The translations under genes and the position numbers were made by a program. Shown piece after piece: positions 24,701 through 39,700 of a stretch of DNA of 64,000 bases. The first letter of the stretch is position 1, and the number at the start of each line of letters is the position of its first letter. The notes beneath the pieces were generated by a model. That model made no database searches. It worked only from the letters and a program-made list of their open reading frames with translations, and was not told the DNA's origin. This DNA is from Dicaeum eximium (Eukaryota; Chordata; Aves; Passeriformes; Dicaeidae): positions 242,763 to 306,762 of the forward strand of contig VWZP01008291.1 of NCBI GenBank assembly GCA_013396995.1, written 5' to 3'.

Positions 24701-27700
24701 TCAGGTAAGCAAAACCCAAAAATGCATCACTATGAGACTAGCCAATTATGATATCACATATATGGGAAAGAAATATCAGTACAAGTGATTACAAAGCATA
24801 CTGTGCATAGGTAATGCAGGTTACTACATCTGCTACTAAGTATCTGCACAGCTGGGTTCTTACTACATTTTGCTGCCATTTATGTCCTTCTCACTAATTG
24901 TGTCTAAAACTAGGCATTAAATCACTCAGTTGTACCATTTAATTGAAGTAACTACTGGTTTTCCTTGCCCAGACTTAAGCAGTAAGAAAAAATAGTCTCA
25001 GAGGCTAGAAAATTACACCTACCATAACCTATAATTCCAATCACACCAAAGATGAAAATCCAGAAGAGAACCCCAGCAGTGAACCTCAATAACACAAGGA
25101 ACAGCAGACTCAGCATCATTGCAATGAACAGCCCACTAGAAAGTGAAGAAACAGAAACATAGGGAAAATGAATGTGAGAATCTACTCACTTTCTTGCATT
25201 CCTGTTACTCCAAATGAAGGTCACTTCATCTCACGTAACAGCATGATTTGTAAGAATGTATTTCAAAATCTTTGTTATGAAATACATTCTCATGGCTATT
25301 ATCTGGCATTACAAACAAACAGCTTACATATGATGATTTCACAGGGCAGAGCCTGAAATGTTTATGTGTATTAGGTTCTCAGGCTGGTTGAATGGGATTA
25401 ATATAAAGCCTTTTTTGTCACTTACACCAGCAGAAAAACTCGTGGCCTTTTTCAGACCACAGTCTAATCTACAGTACAGAAGGTCAAATTGGAGGAATAC
25501 CTATGTGTGGGGAAGTTGTCGGTTTATGTCCTCCACAGAAAATCCCTGCTTGCAAAGAAACAATGTTAGTAAACAACATTCTAGGAGCTTCCTAGGGAAA
25601 AAATTAATTACATAATTAAAAATTAATTAGAAGAAAAGCCATCAGGAGGTTAGGAGGGCGTAATTTCTATTCATCACTGCTTCTACTAATCAAAAGAGAA
25701 ATGATCAGGGCACTATGATGCATAGAAAGAAACTGTTAAGAGCCTTTCTATGGAGCCCCTAGGAAAGATGTCTACAGTGCCTTCTCTTCATAAAGATAAT
25801 AATACAACATAACATAATGTAACATAATATAATATTTGTTTTCATTTCACTCCTAGAAAGCAAACCAGAAAGGAAAAAATGATTGCAAAAGGCTTTTTTT
25901 ACTCCGTGAGGCTTTCTAAACAATTATGAAGAAATTAATATTAATATTAATCCCTTTCAACAAATATCCAGCTCAGGTGCTTCAAAGAACATTTCATGTC
26001 TCATTATTTTTAGTAGGTATTACATCAGAATTTTTTATTAGTACAGACTCAAAAAAATTTAAACCCCCTTCTTGCCTGTGTTCAGTAACTTTTCTTCTGA
26101 ATGTTCCCAGCTTATTTAGCCAATAACCAAAGCTAAAAATGGGGTAGCCTGATCATTAAAAAAATCACAACAGCTTATTTAGTTAAACCTTTGTATGCTT
26201 GCCTTAAGTCATACCCCTTTAAAGACTTCCTAGCCTGATGTATTTTCCCTTTCTGAATGATTTACTGAAATTCAGAATGTATTCCTCAAGAAAAGTTGTA
26301 GTTCTGGAGCTCCATCTTGAAATCATTAAATTGCCTTTATCTAAAGTTATCTTTAGCTATACATGAGTTCTAGTAACACCAAAACTGAGTACACAGTAGC
26401 AACTGTCTTCAACAGACTAGTTCTCTTAAGCTGAGGCTTGAAGCAGTAGTTCTTCTGGGGTATGCTAAAAAGACTACAGCAATTCCATATTTAAATTTTA
26501 ATCCAGACTCCCTTCACTGTCAAGCCTTCACTGTCATCACCTAAACTCTGGCACTTAAATATATTTGTCCAGAAATCATTTGATCTATGCTATCACTTGG
26601 TGAAAAGTGCAAAGAAAATTCTACCCAACTACTTTAAAATGACAATTCCTTACCAAAAAAATACTATATCTGAAATGTGGAAACTTGCTTCAATGTTTAG
26701 AATTTCTGTTTTAAAAAATGGTCAGTTCTCTGTCCAGTGTGTTTAGTGGTATCTCCTTTGAAAGAATCTATACCACAAGCCTGATTTCAGTAAGAGATAA
26801 AGAGACCCAAGCTTGCTGAATGTCTCTGAATTTCCTGAAACTAAATATTGTGAGCTCAGTATCAGACTCTGAGAAAGCTGTCTTTTTATCAGTGACTGAA
26901 CGCCTCTAAAAGCTGACAGCTTCTGTTTCTGAAATTACTAGATCTCCATATTATTATCTAAAGTATGTATTAATTGCCAGGATTTGCACTGAGGATTGAC
27001 TAATGTATGCTTAACATGTGCATGTTATAGGTTCTCAGCTGGCGACAACTTCTGTTCCTGTTTAAATAGATCAACACACTGGTTCATCAAAACCAACATT
27101 AATGGGCTAGGAATTCACAAATATGTACACAATTGCTTCAGCAAAGTAGCTACTTCTCTTGTTTCAGTGCTGCATTTTATCAATTGGTGATTAATGACTA
27201 TTAATTTCAAGATAAAGTTTATACTGTTCAATAATTTTTGTTCTTGATGTTGCTTTGCCTGCTGCTTTGGATTTATGGATTTATATTGAACTTAGGGATT
27301 ATAATGGATTTAACTGTATATCGCTTGCAGAAATTTAGAAACTATCTGTTTCATATATATACTAGTGACACTTGGCAACTGCAATTGGCTTGAAAGTCAC
27401 TTAAGATTTTTCAGTTTTGGAACTGCCACACACATGGGTGCTGCAACAGAACACTGCTCCTCCTGATTTTCTGTCTGGCAGGCATTAAAAAGCTATTCCA
27501 GATCAACTGACACTCTATATATGTGTGCTGTACTGTTCTTACCTCACCCACAGAATCACAACAACCTTATTATCATGTGTGATGAAAGGAAATTACAGTT
27601 GCTCCTTGAGTTTTAAAGTAGGATTTGTACCAAATACATACATGATCTATTCTTTTATTCACTGCACACTCCAAAATGAGTTTGGAAACACTAAAAATAC

Positions 27701-30700
27701 AAAAAAACCCCCTTACATTAAAATCCAGTACCAAGAAATGGCATAGTCTTCAAAAATTTTCATTCCAACTGATCTTGCATCCAGGACATTATTGATGCCA
27801 CTGAGAAAAGAAAAATCAAAGAAAATATTGCTTCAGGTAGAAAAGGAAAATTTATTTAAACAACAAATAGGATCAGTGAAATAATTTGAAATATCTTTGG
27901 CAGTGTTAAGAGTATATTACAGTTTTTCAGCTCCAGTCCTGTGACCAAGCCAACATCATTCACAGTTACAGCAAAGTAAAAAACTGTGTAAGAATGTCTC
28001 TACAAGTCCTGAAAAAAAATTCATTTAAAAGGCTTTATTGTCAGAATTGCTTATTATGTCACAAGACAAGTGTATACTATCAGTATCTGCAATGTACCAA
28101 GGGACCAACAGTTGTGACTCTGGAACTGCTAATAGCATAGAACCAGAAAACAGGTCAGTGAAGTAACTTCACGGAACTGTTTTTCTATCCTGCAGAATGC
28201 TTGCCCATATAATTTTTTTCTGAAGAATAGCCCAACACATTACTTTTTACCAGAAGCAGAAGCATTCAGATGAGGTGAGATGCCCAGAGAACTAGGCCAG
28301 CCCATGGTAGTGGAAAGGTCATCACAGAACAGGAGAGCCAAGGCCATAACCGGCTGGCCTGAGTCCTGCAGCATGCAGATTGCACTTTGAACCTCATTTA
28401 ACTTTCCTTGCAAAACTTATTTTTGCTAGGAAAAACAAGAATTATTTCAACAAATGACTGAGACTATCAGATTAAAGCTTTTTGCACTTTTTGCTCCTTT
28501 CTGCACACCACAGTGCTGGATTTCCTTAATGGAACTTTGGAAGTGCTCAGGCACAGAGAGACCATTTATTACCAAGTCTTGCTTGGGTACCCTCAATCAT
28601 TTGCTACAACAGATTCTGATTTTTTTTTCCATTACTAAATTATTGCACAATTTCAGAATCCAACAAACACTGAAGAAGGGTAAAACCTACTTTGCAGCTT
28701 CCCTGAGATCAGTTACATTTCTTGTTTTCCCTCTTCCATCTTTGAATGTAGTCTGATTTGCCACGGTCAACACACCATTCTTTGTGGAGAAGTCTGGGAA
28801 GCATCTCTTCAGAACTATTCAAAATATCAAAACAAAGCCTGCATATTACATTTCATGTCAAGCTCCGCTTTTATGATTGTGTTTTGTAACATATTTAAAT
28901 AATTTCAGTTTCACAGTCAATTGTTTTTTAACTGATTATCTAACAATATGATGACTTTGACAAATCTTGGAAGAGCCATTACATTCAAGATTATGATTTT
29001 TATGCACTGGGGCTTTTTGTCTAAACTCAGGCAGGGTGGGATCATAGATTTCAACTGGAGATTCTAGGTCCTACCAAATAACAACAGTACTATACGTAGG
29101 AGTTTAAGAATTTGTAATAAATGTGAAACTTACTCTCTGTCAGTATCTGGGCACCTTATAAAAACTGCAGCTCTCAAATACGCCATTTTATGGTAATAAT
29201 CAGACCAGCCCCCAGGGACAGATTCATCTTGACTGGTCATGAATCATATTAGCCCCAAAACAATATATAACAGTAAGGATCAGTTTCTTTATATGCCAGA
29301 TGAGCTCCAGTACCAGCCACTAGATAGATATCCTAGATATCACTAGATATTCTTGGAGATGAAGCAATGGAAAAAAGACAGAAACAACTGGTTATGGAGA
29401 GGGAAGAGGAGATTATAAAAAGCGAGAAAAGGAGAGATGTTTGCATACTCATTTACACTGCCCTGTTCTTTGCTGCAAAACGTCCTTGGTTTCATTCCAA
29501 AGAGAAGAGCAGGTGAGTCCTCCTTCAGAGGTGTACTTCACATAACCATTCAGTGCTTTCTTCACCAGATTCCAACAAATACTGATGGCAGGGCTCAATA
29601 TTCAGTGTGGTGTATCTCCCCCAGCAATTACTCTGACTAAATGATTAAGTAACGTATCTTAATGTATCTTTTCACCCCCCTGTAATCACTGCCCCTTGAT
29701 GTAGTCTAAAAGAATAGAAGCACTTCTTTGCAAATTATTTTATATCTTTTGGGTCAGTACTTCAGTTTTCATACAAATTCATATTATGTTTTACAAAATT
29801 CAATTAATTTTCTCCTTTTACTGACCTGTTCCTGGTTTACATGATCTCTACTTTAAAGTATAGCAAAAATAAACAAGAGAATCTTATTTCCACAAGATTC
29901 TGGGTCAGTATTACACTTGTGCAGCTGAGATGAGCTCTGAGATCACTGGTTATCTACTCAGAAGCACTTGCTGACCATAGTGACATTTTTTGTCCCTGAA
30001 TTCCTCTGTATGCCCTGTGTAGCCAGTATTGCACTGAAAAGAGAACTGCATTAACTGGGCTGAAGTATCGTTTGAACTTCAACAACTGGCCATATGATCC
30101 TCCCAACATTCATTGCATTTTCGTTATGCCAATCGCATTGCTTGCTCTTGCTTTGGAAGTCACAATTTGAGTTGAAGAGCTTTTGCTATGAGTGATGATT
30201 CAAGAGCAAGAAAGAGCTCAGCTTGACCTGATCACATGGTGAATGTTCTCAGATGACTGTTAGAAAAAATAATAATAAATATTCGTATTTTCTAATTGAA
30301 TTGATTTATACTTTAAAACTGAATGGATGTCAAACAATGGATAACAAACAGCTCCTAGTGATGTTGCCACAATACACATTTCAGACTGGAGCTGTGCTTT
30401 AATATGAATGCTCACAATCAGCTAAGATGTGTATAAGAAGTAGAGCCACTCACAAGGCCTGCTTGGAATTATCATCGAAGGACAATCTTCATCACGTAGG
30501 ACTTGAGCAACAGACTAAAAAGGCAAAAATAGGAGCAATGAATACATAGCAATATAACTAGTGTTGTTTGTTTCTCACCCAGTCTGAGGGAATGCCCCAA
30601 ACTGGGCTTTGTAGCATCCTCCCCAAATTTCACTGGTGGAGCTGCAAGATACATTTATATGTAAGTGAGAATCCAAACTGTAATTGTGATTTGGAAAAGG

Positions 30701-33700
30701 CTATTCTTTTCTTTTCTAGTGACATAAAAGAAAAGACCTTTGGATCAGCATCAAAGCCAGAACTGACTGGGCAATTGTTCCTTGCCTACCTTTCACCTTT
30801 TCTCTTAAAGAAAAGCAAGAATTTAACCCAATTAATATACCTGAATTGCAAGATGTTTTAAAGATGTGAAAAGTAATGCAGTACAGTTGAGTGCAAAATC
30901 AGTTACATGAAGGATAATTTTCTCAGCTAACTTTCCAAGTAGCTATAGATGACTTAGGAGCCTTAAGAATTGGTTTGAAACACTCCACTCGACTGCTGTG
31001 GGGTACCTAAGTACTAAAGGATACCGCTTGCCACAGTACTGCAACTACATGAGTAGCTGCAGGTAGTCTTTTAAGCAAACAGTGATCACTTGAAGAATGG
31101 GGGATTTAGCGTGCATTCAAGACCTTCAGCCTGGATTAAACAACTGTCAAACCACATAAATAGGACATCTCCTTATATGTTGAAATCAGAATAATTCAAA
31201 TCTTTGATGCAGCTCAGTAAAATCATGCGTATTAAATACTGCTTGAAGAAAAAATGTACTTTATCATCTACAGATACACACACACCTTGCGAGGATTGTT
31301 AAAACCAGGTTTGCAGAACTGCCTGAAGTAATTCCACTGATCTGGTCTATATCTGTAGGAAGCCTGAACATCAATGTAGGTTGCAAACCTGTCTGGGCAC
31401 TTTGAGACACAAAGCTGCAAGAAAAGAAAAAAGTAAGTAAAGATACACTCTGGGTAGAGAAGGGTACGGAAAGTCGATGTAATCAAAAAGCAAGAAAAAT
31501 ATATTATATTACTATATAAATTATATCTATATATATTACTATATATTACTATATATATATTATTATATATATTACTATAAAAACTATATTATATTACTTT
31601 TGGACAGTAAGAAAAAACCTGTCAGGTCCTCCTCTACATCTATCAGCAGCAGTATATACGAGCAAGGTGGTGTGACAGCTACTTTCACAGGATACACACT
31701 ACTTCTTTCTACTACGTGTATAAGGAGAACTTTCTTTAAATAAAGTCTCACTAAAATCAAAAGTCTCGGGTACTGTTGTTCTATCCTTCTACACAACTTC
31801 TTCAGCCAATTACATGTTTACAAACATTGTCAAGTTAGGTGTAAATCATTCAAAAGTGACTTTTAACTGCGGACTAAGATTTCCCCTAGTAACAAAGTCA
31901 GGGGATGGACATGTCAAGAACAAAGTTCATATGACTCAAGGTACAGCCATTATAAGCTGGATTTATGTGACAAATCAGGGGAGGACTGGGGTTTATTGAA
32001 TGTGTCCATTGAGAAGCTGTGATTTAGATTTAGAATATGGAAAAGTGGCTGCTGGTCCCTGGAATCACACTAAGGACAGACATTCTGACTCCTCAGCGTT
32101 AAGACTGTGAGGAGGTTTGAATTCCATCTTTACAGCAAGTTTCAGCCTCTACTAAAAGGCAGTTTGTTGCCAAAGCTGTGCTATCCAAACACCCTTTGCA
32201 AAGCTCTGCTGTCCAAGTACCAGATATCATGCACAAAAATGTCAAGGGAATTTCATAATAAGTAATTAAATTGAAAGAATTTTGGGAAAAGCTCTTGTAC
32301 TAATCCTTAGAACAAGGCAGATGATGCAAGAGGATCTTTCTATTTGAGTATTTCAGTCCTATGGACTACCTACAGGCCAAGGAACAAAGAAAGAAGAGTT
32401 TTGTCCTTGCTGGGGCAACAGGTGAATAACAAGTACATACATACTCTGCTATAAACTATTTGCCATCTATGAAACAGGCAGTGAAATGTGCTGCCTATGG
32501 ATCCAATAGACTGTAATGACAGTTTTCAAATCCAGTCTTATTCAAGAACTGAAGCTCTTCTCATGTTAGTTCTTGGGGTTTTAATCTCCTGCTATTTATA
32601 AGTATAGGTCAGGAATGAAGGACCCTGTTTGCAGCTCAAAAGAGGAATGACCAAAAAAAAATTTCTTCAGCATTTTCTGAAAAAAACAGTAATTTAAACA
32701 TCCGCAGTAACGAATAGCATTCAAAAACAGCATTCTTAGTTTTGGAGTTGTTGCATATTTGAAAATTAACAAAATAACTACTCTGCTCCCAAAAACTCTC
32801 CTTCAACAAGTATTTCACCCTATTTGATTCATGGCCATTGCCAACTTGACCACATCTCCAGTCAAATCCCACATGATGACCTCATATTTCTGAACAGACT
32901 GAACTGTTCTAGTAAAAAAGTCTAAGGACTGCACGGTAACAATGTCAGTGTCTGCATGTGGACAGATGGGGATTCCTGAAGCAAATCTGCAGCTGATGGA
33001 GCAAGTTTTCATTCTGACAGTAACTAGCCAGCATTAAGAGGGTTCTTGCTCTTTCTTGTAGGAGTTTTCATGTTTTAAGGTCAGGAAAATGGTCTTGTAA
33101 GAAAGATCAGGAGGTTAATCTTAACCCACACAAATGCAGTGACTGGGTTTATTTCACAACTTCATGAGGAGACACAGCACAACAAACAGAGTACAAATTG
33201 TGGCATAAGGAAAGAACAAGCTTTCAAAAATCTTCACTTTTGAAAAAGTCATAGGCTCTAGCCATACCCGGATACTCCTGGCACTGGCAATATGCACAGT
33301 TTCTTGAACATGTCTAGCTTTGAAACCTTAGGTATAAATCAGTATTTTCTGCATGCACTGAATACTACTGGATAATTGCCTGTGATGAATTCATAAATAA
33401 AAAATTGCTGTATTCAAGTCAGCAGATGTTTTTTGTCTACTCTTATCCAAAATATACCATCCTGTGCATTTTCATTTCATTTTTCTGACTGTCACATGCT
33501 ACAGAGAGTGTGTGCTACAAGTCATTAATATAACAATCATGTTATATTTTGAAGGACATGAAAAACAATTTTTAAATCCAAACAAATACATGTCTCATTT
33601 TTGAGCACCATGACTAAGATGAAGGGAAAATATTTTATATTTTATCTCTACATTTTCTCTCACCTGTGTTGTAGGGCACTGTAGGTTTATTAACACTACG

Positions 33701-36700
33701 GGGCTGGCACATTTCAGAATGTTGAAGTAAAACAAAATGGTCTTGTTCCTATGGAAATGGATATAAGATAATTATCATCATAAACATAGATGCTTATACA
33801 TTCTACCATTCCAAAATTTGTAGCATACATTGATATTTAAATTCTATTACTGTGAACATCCATATTGCAAACACAAGACAAAAAAAATCCCAAGTAGACC
33901 TTGAATTTTTCACATCAAGGCATCTATGAAACCAGAAGTATTTGCTCTAAAGAATTTTGACAAGCTTTTCTCCGCAGCAAGATTTTAAGCTGAAACAAGC
34001 CACGTATCTGTAGTCCTGCCTCAAGAGGGTGAGGTTTGTAAAATAACTCTGCAAAAACACCACAGTCTCTGTGCCACCAACATCCTGTGTATGCACTGCA
34101 TGCGAACTCACCATCAGCAAATGCTTCACTGTAAAAGCTGCCGAATTTTTGTTGATCAGAAGGTGGCACCAAAATCAATCAGAAGCTTTTTATGGTTGGA
34201 AACCAAAAGCAGTTGTCCAGAAAACAGAATATAATAGCATCTACTAATAACACTGACAAGATCCCGCTTGATATAAATAAGGGTCAGTCTGTCAGTCCCA
34301 CATATTTGACATCTACTGGAACTTGAAGCCTTGTGGTAGCTGCCACTTAAGTCTGGATTTGTTGGAAACTGAGGACCACAAGATCTCTTGATTTTAAGAC
34401 TTGGGTATTGAAGACAGCAATATGTGCTCTTAGTCTTTGCTTTGTTAGAAAATTATCAAATAGCTCTAGTGAAGATAATATGGCAGTAGACCAGCCCTTT
34501 TTAAACAAGACTTTAAAGCCAGCTGATCAGGGTTATGCAGTGTCCCTGTAAGAAATGGTGCATATGCCCCCCTATGGACTATGAAGGGCCACCAAGTTGA
34601 TAAGAGAGATGGAGCACCTCTCCCATGAGGAATGGCTGAGAGAACTGGGATTGTTCAGCCTGGAGAAGAGAAGGCTTCAGGGGTGTCCTAACTGTGGTTT
34701 TCTAGTACTTGAAGGGAGCCTACAAAAAATATGGAGAGGCTATTTACAAGGGCCCGGAGAGATAGGACAACAGGCAATGGCTTCCCACTGACAGAAGTAG
34801 GTTTACATGGGCTATTGGGAAGAAATCCCTGGCTGTGAGAGGGTGGTGAGGCCCTGGCACAGGTTGCCCAGAGCAGCTGTGGCTGTCCCATCCCTGGAAG
34901 TCTTCAAGGACAGGTTGAACAAGGCAACCTGGTCTAGTGGAAGGTGTCCCCAGCCATGGAACAAGGGTTGGAACGAGATGAGCTTTAAGGTCCCCTCCAA
35001 CTCAGGCTATTCTATGCTGCTGTGATGTGCAAGAGACCCCACAAAGCAGTGTTTGAGCACCCACTGACCTTTGCCATGGCAATGCAGCACAGTGGGACCT
35101 CTGTCTTGTGAGCAGGATGGCAGTATTAACAATGATGGCTGCCAACAAGGCTGCCCCTCTTCTATCTGTCCTGCTTCAACACCAGTTCTGCTTCTACATC
35201 TCATTGTATCCCCCAGTCTGGGCCATATCCTCTGCTCTCCCACCAGCATGTGACTCCCACCATCTGCTGGGCTATGCCTTCAAAGACATTATATAGGACC
35301 ACTGCACATTCAAGCTCCATTTAAGACTGGGATTAACTCAACTGACTGGCATTTTACAAGGTTTCACTGAGGTATATTCTGCTATGCACTGTTTAAGGAA
35401 ACATGCATCCTGGAAAAACTAATTCACCACCATTAGCTGCTATTTCTTTAAATTAGTAGAATACAATTTTGGACTGAAATATCATCATTCTTCAATAGTT
35501 TCTTGATGGTATTTATGATCTGTGAGCTGCTCAAAACCATTAATGAATTCTTTTTTTTTCTTAGTCCACTTGCTGGTATTGACAACAGAAAAGAAAGTTT
35601 AAACATATAACACATCAAAACATCCACTGAGAATTAGGTGTGTATTCTGTATAATAAAACTGTGCTGTATTCCATTAGTACATTATGCTCTGTGGAATGC
35701 AAAACAAGTTCAGAGATTACACAGCAACTAATGGACAGATTACAAGAAGACATGAAGAGGTCTAACAGAGACTTTCATGATGACAGAAAAAGAACTTATT
35801 TGACTGCATGGCATTGACTGGAGTTCAAATAGGTTTTTACACAAGCTGTGAGTGTTGCATTTGTTTCTAACTTGTCTTTTCTATGCCTCAGTGAGATTAT
35901 TGAAAATACTTGTTACAAGGACAAGATTCAAAACATGTAGATGTGATTACTTTCCGAGAAAAATGTCTCAGACTAAACCCTTGGGGACTTTGGAAAATCA
36001 CAGCTCTGGGTTAGTCTTTCACACTGCTTACTTTCAGGGAATCTGAAAAACAATGGTATTGACGAAAGCCTCACAAGCACATCCTCAGCCCCACTCCAGG
36101 GACTAGAGGGACTCACTCAGAGAGGGGTCCTGGCCTACTGCCATAAACACTCTTGCATTTCCGGTAGGTTGTATTATGTGTCTTCTGATTTATATTTTCA
36201 TAAGAATCTCCTCAATGCACCAAATAAATGCCAAAATGTAGTATCAGTAGCTGTATTATTCTCCAGCAATCCTATATAGGAGGGGTCATTTGTAAATACA
36301 AACTGAAAACCACAGTGTAAGAAAGAACTAAAGGGAAGACAATCTTTTAAGTTATATTGATACCTTACAAAAATATTCTGTAAATGACACAAACAACTGC
36401 ATTACAGTAATAATTTGGATCTGGATTTGCACTGGGCAACTAATATATTTCTGAGCTTTATTTGGAATAAATACAGTAAGAGTATTCTCTCTTTGACAGA
36501 GATTTGAAACCCCACATCTTATTCACAGTGCACAAGTAATAAAAGTATGTGAATGGATTTAATACTCACTCATTGAGGGTATCTCTCTGACCACAGAACT
36601 GTCCATAGCTGTCAGTTGGATAAATCACTTTCCTGGGGTCCCCATGCACCCAAGCTGCAAAATATATGATACCTCCTAAGATTTTAGTCAAGTGTTCACA

Positions 36701-39700
36701 GTTAATGATTAAAACTAGCTAGCATGGAAATATATCACTTCTAAAGTAATATTTTATACTTTGTTGATCAACACTAAAGAGTACTGATTAGTAGCCTTCC
36801 TAATGAAAAACTAAAATGCAAAGCACAGTAATTTGTACTAAGATATGGATTAAACTGTAAGAAAGCAATCCAATGCTCCAAGCTTCCTCCAGCCTGACCG
36901 TGAACACTTCCAGAGATGGGGCAGCAACAGCTTCTCTGGGCAACCAGGGCCAGGGCCTGACCACCCTCACAGGAAAGAATTTCTTCCTAATCTCCAACCT
37001 AACTCTGCCCTCTGTCAGTTTAGAAGCCACTTCTATGTAGAAGCCATTTCTCCTGTTAACAGGAGGCACACTCCTACAGATTTCCCCTTGTCCTGTCACT
37101 CCATGTCCTCGTGCAAAGTCCCTCTCCAGGTCTCTTGGAGACCATTTAGGCACTGGAAGGAGCTCTAAGGTCTCCCCGGAGCCTTCCCTTCTCCACACTG
37201 AGCAACCCCAACTTGTCAGCCTGCCTCCACAGCAGAGGTTCTCCAGTCCCCAGAGCACTTCTCCTCTGGACTCAGTCCAACATGTCAATGTCCTTCTTGT
37301 GCTGGAGGTCCCAGATCCGGATGCAGGAGTGCAGATGGGGTCTCACAAGAGCGGAGCAGAGGGGCAGAATCCCCTCCTTCGATCTGCTGACCACACTTCT
37401 TTCAACACAGCCCAGGATATGTTTGGCTTTCTGGGCTGCAATTGTACATGGCTGGCTCATGCCCAAACCCCATAAATCAGCATTGCCAATTCCCTCTCCT
37501 CAGGGCTGCTGTCAACCCAAACTGTTTTTCTCTAGCTTCTGCTACTTGAAATTTTTTATCACAGTTACTTTATGATTGCAAACTTATCAAACTGTAATTT
37601 TTTTGGAAACACTTAATTTCGAGTTGTTTTTTTTCCTTTTAATCAGTAAACACATATATTTGAACTTTTCCCTCATTACCTGCAGGAAAGCAGCTCTTCA
37701 GAGAAAGATCTTGGAGCCCTGGGCGATAATAAGCTTTCCCTGAGCCAGCAGTTTGCCCCTGGGGCCAAGAGGCCAATGGGATCCTGGGGTGCTTCAGGAA
37801 GAATTTCCAGCAGGTCAGGAAGGGATCCTGCCCCTCTGCTCAGTCCTGTGAGGCACCTCTGGAGTGCTGTGTCCCACTCTGGGCTCATCAGGACAAGAGG
37901 AACATGGAGCTCCTGGAGTAGGATCAGAGGAGGCTGCGGAGATGAGGAAGGGCCTGGAGCATCTCTGTGCCCAGGAAAGGCTGAGGGAGCTGGGGCTGCT
38001 CATCCTGGAGAGGAACCCCAGCTGAGAGGGGCCCTCAGCCCTGGGTGTCAGCATCTGCAGGGAGGGTGCAGAGCATGAACCAGGCTCTGCTCCAGGGCCC
38101 AGGAATGGCACCAGAGCAATGGGCAGGGACTGAGCCCAAGAAGTTCCATCTGAACACAAGGAAGAACTTCTTCCCTGTGCAGTGATTAGGCACTTGAACA
38201 GATTGCCCAGAGAGGCTGTGGAGTCTCACTCACAGGGTATACTCCAGAACCGTCTGGACTCAATCCTGTGCCATATGCTCTGAGATGACCCACTGTGGTC
38301 CCTTCCAGCCTTACTCAGTCTGTGATTCTGTGAATTACAATAGATACTGAACGTTAATCCATTATTTGCTTCTATGAAAGGCATTACTTATTGATTGGAA
38401 AGCTTTGCACAAATATAAGCAAAAGGGACATTTCAATTAAAAATTCTAACATTCATAAAGTTGCTTCCCCTCTAGATGAAAAGGCATTACTATACCTCTA
38501 TTTACTTACCCACAACTCCTAATGCAATGTAACCAAGAATGACAACTATGAAGATCACACAGCAAATAATGTCTGTGCAGCGCCTAGAGGCAAGAAGAAA
38601 CACTTTTTAAAAATATGGTGTTTAATATGACCCTTCAAAACCACTGACTCTCATATGGTATTTTAACATTAGAATAAGATATCTGCACCAGCACTTTGTA
38701 GAAGTTTTACTCACAAACTCAAATTTGAGGTGTAAGGTCCTGTTTTTGCAGCAAGACCAGCAAATAAATGTGTATGCTTTTTTGACTGTAGACAACAAGA
38801 ACATATTGAGGAACAGATTTAAATATTCTTGAAACAAGTAATACCTTACGACACTGAACCCCTAAGATCGTTTATCATACAAGTGATCATGTAAGTGGCA
38901 AGACATACTACAGGACATCTGCCTCAGAATTCATTTTTAGCATCTGCCATTCTTTCTGTTTTCCAATCTATGTTTCCTCTTACAGAGAAACATTTTTAAC
39001 ATAAAAGACACAAAGAGAGCAGATTTTTTAAACAGCTGCAAAACTTGAAAAGTGTTTCTAAGTGTGGACACTTATCTAGAGAGGAACAGCTTTATCATCT
39101 CACTGAAATAAACTTTTGGTGAGGCTGAGGTGGTACAGGATCCAGGGTCAATATGACAGTAACTTAAGATAGGGTAACTGCTCAAAATTGAAGAAGCGAT
39201 GCTAAAACAATGCTTCTCATTTTCCCAGCCTCCATTCAGAAGAAGTTCTCACACCGCTCAAGCTTGGCTTGATACACTGGCAGTATCATAAAGATACTTC
39301 CCAAATTAGGACAAACTCCCTAAACAAGTATTTCTATTTATTTCTAAAATTATTAGCTTTCAGAAAGGAAGAACTACATCCTGCATAGACAAGAACAATG
39401 TGTGTGTTCAAATGATAGTATGACAAGTCTGCAGTGTTCTTTGCCATCATAAATTTTCTCCTGAAAATGACAAAACTGAAATAACTTGTGGTTCTCTAAT
39501 TTATTCTTCTCAGTAAGGACAGTAAATGCTAGTTCAGAACTCTACACTGGAAAAACACAGAAAAACTGCCTATGATTAAAAGTTGGACTTGATGATCTTG
39601 GAGGTATTTTTCTACCTTAATGATTCAATGAATTCCTTAGATGCTTTCTGAGCAATTTCACTCTGCTTGTAAACTAATGAACCTTCTAAGTGGTAACATG

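Noticed and set aside
31497..31587. Repetitive AT block considered as a CRISPR-like or origin repeat
   Set aside because: Irregular units without spacers in a vertebrate intron; a plain microsatellite.
36800..37288. 162-codon minus-strand ORF, one of the longest in the window
   Set aside because: It is the remnant of a CR1 reverse-transcriptase end and 3' UTR, not a host gene.
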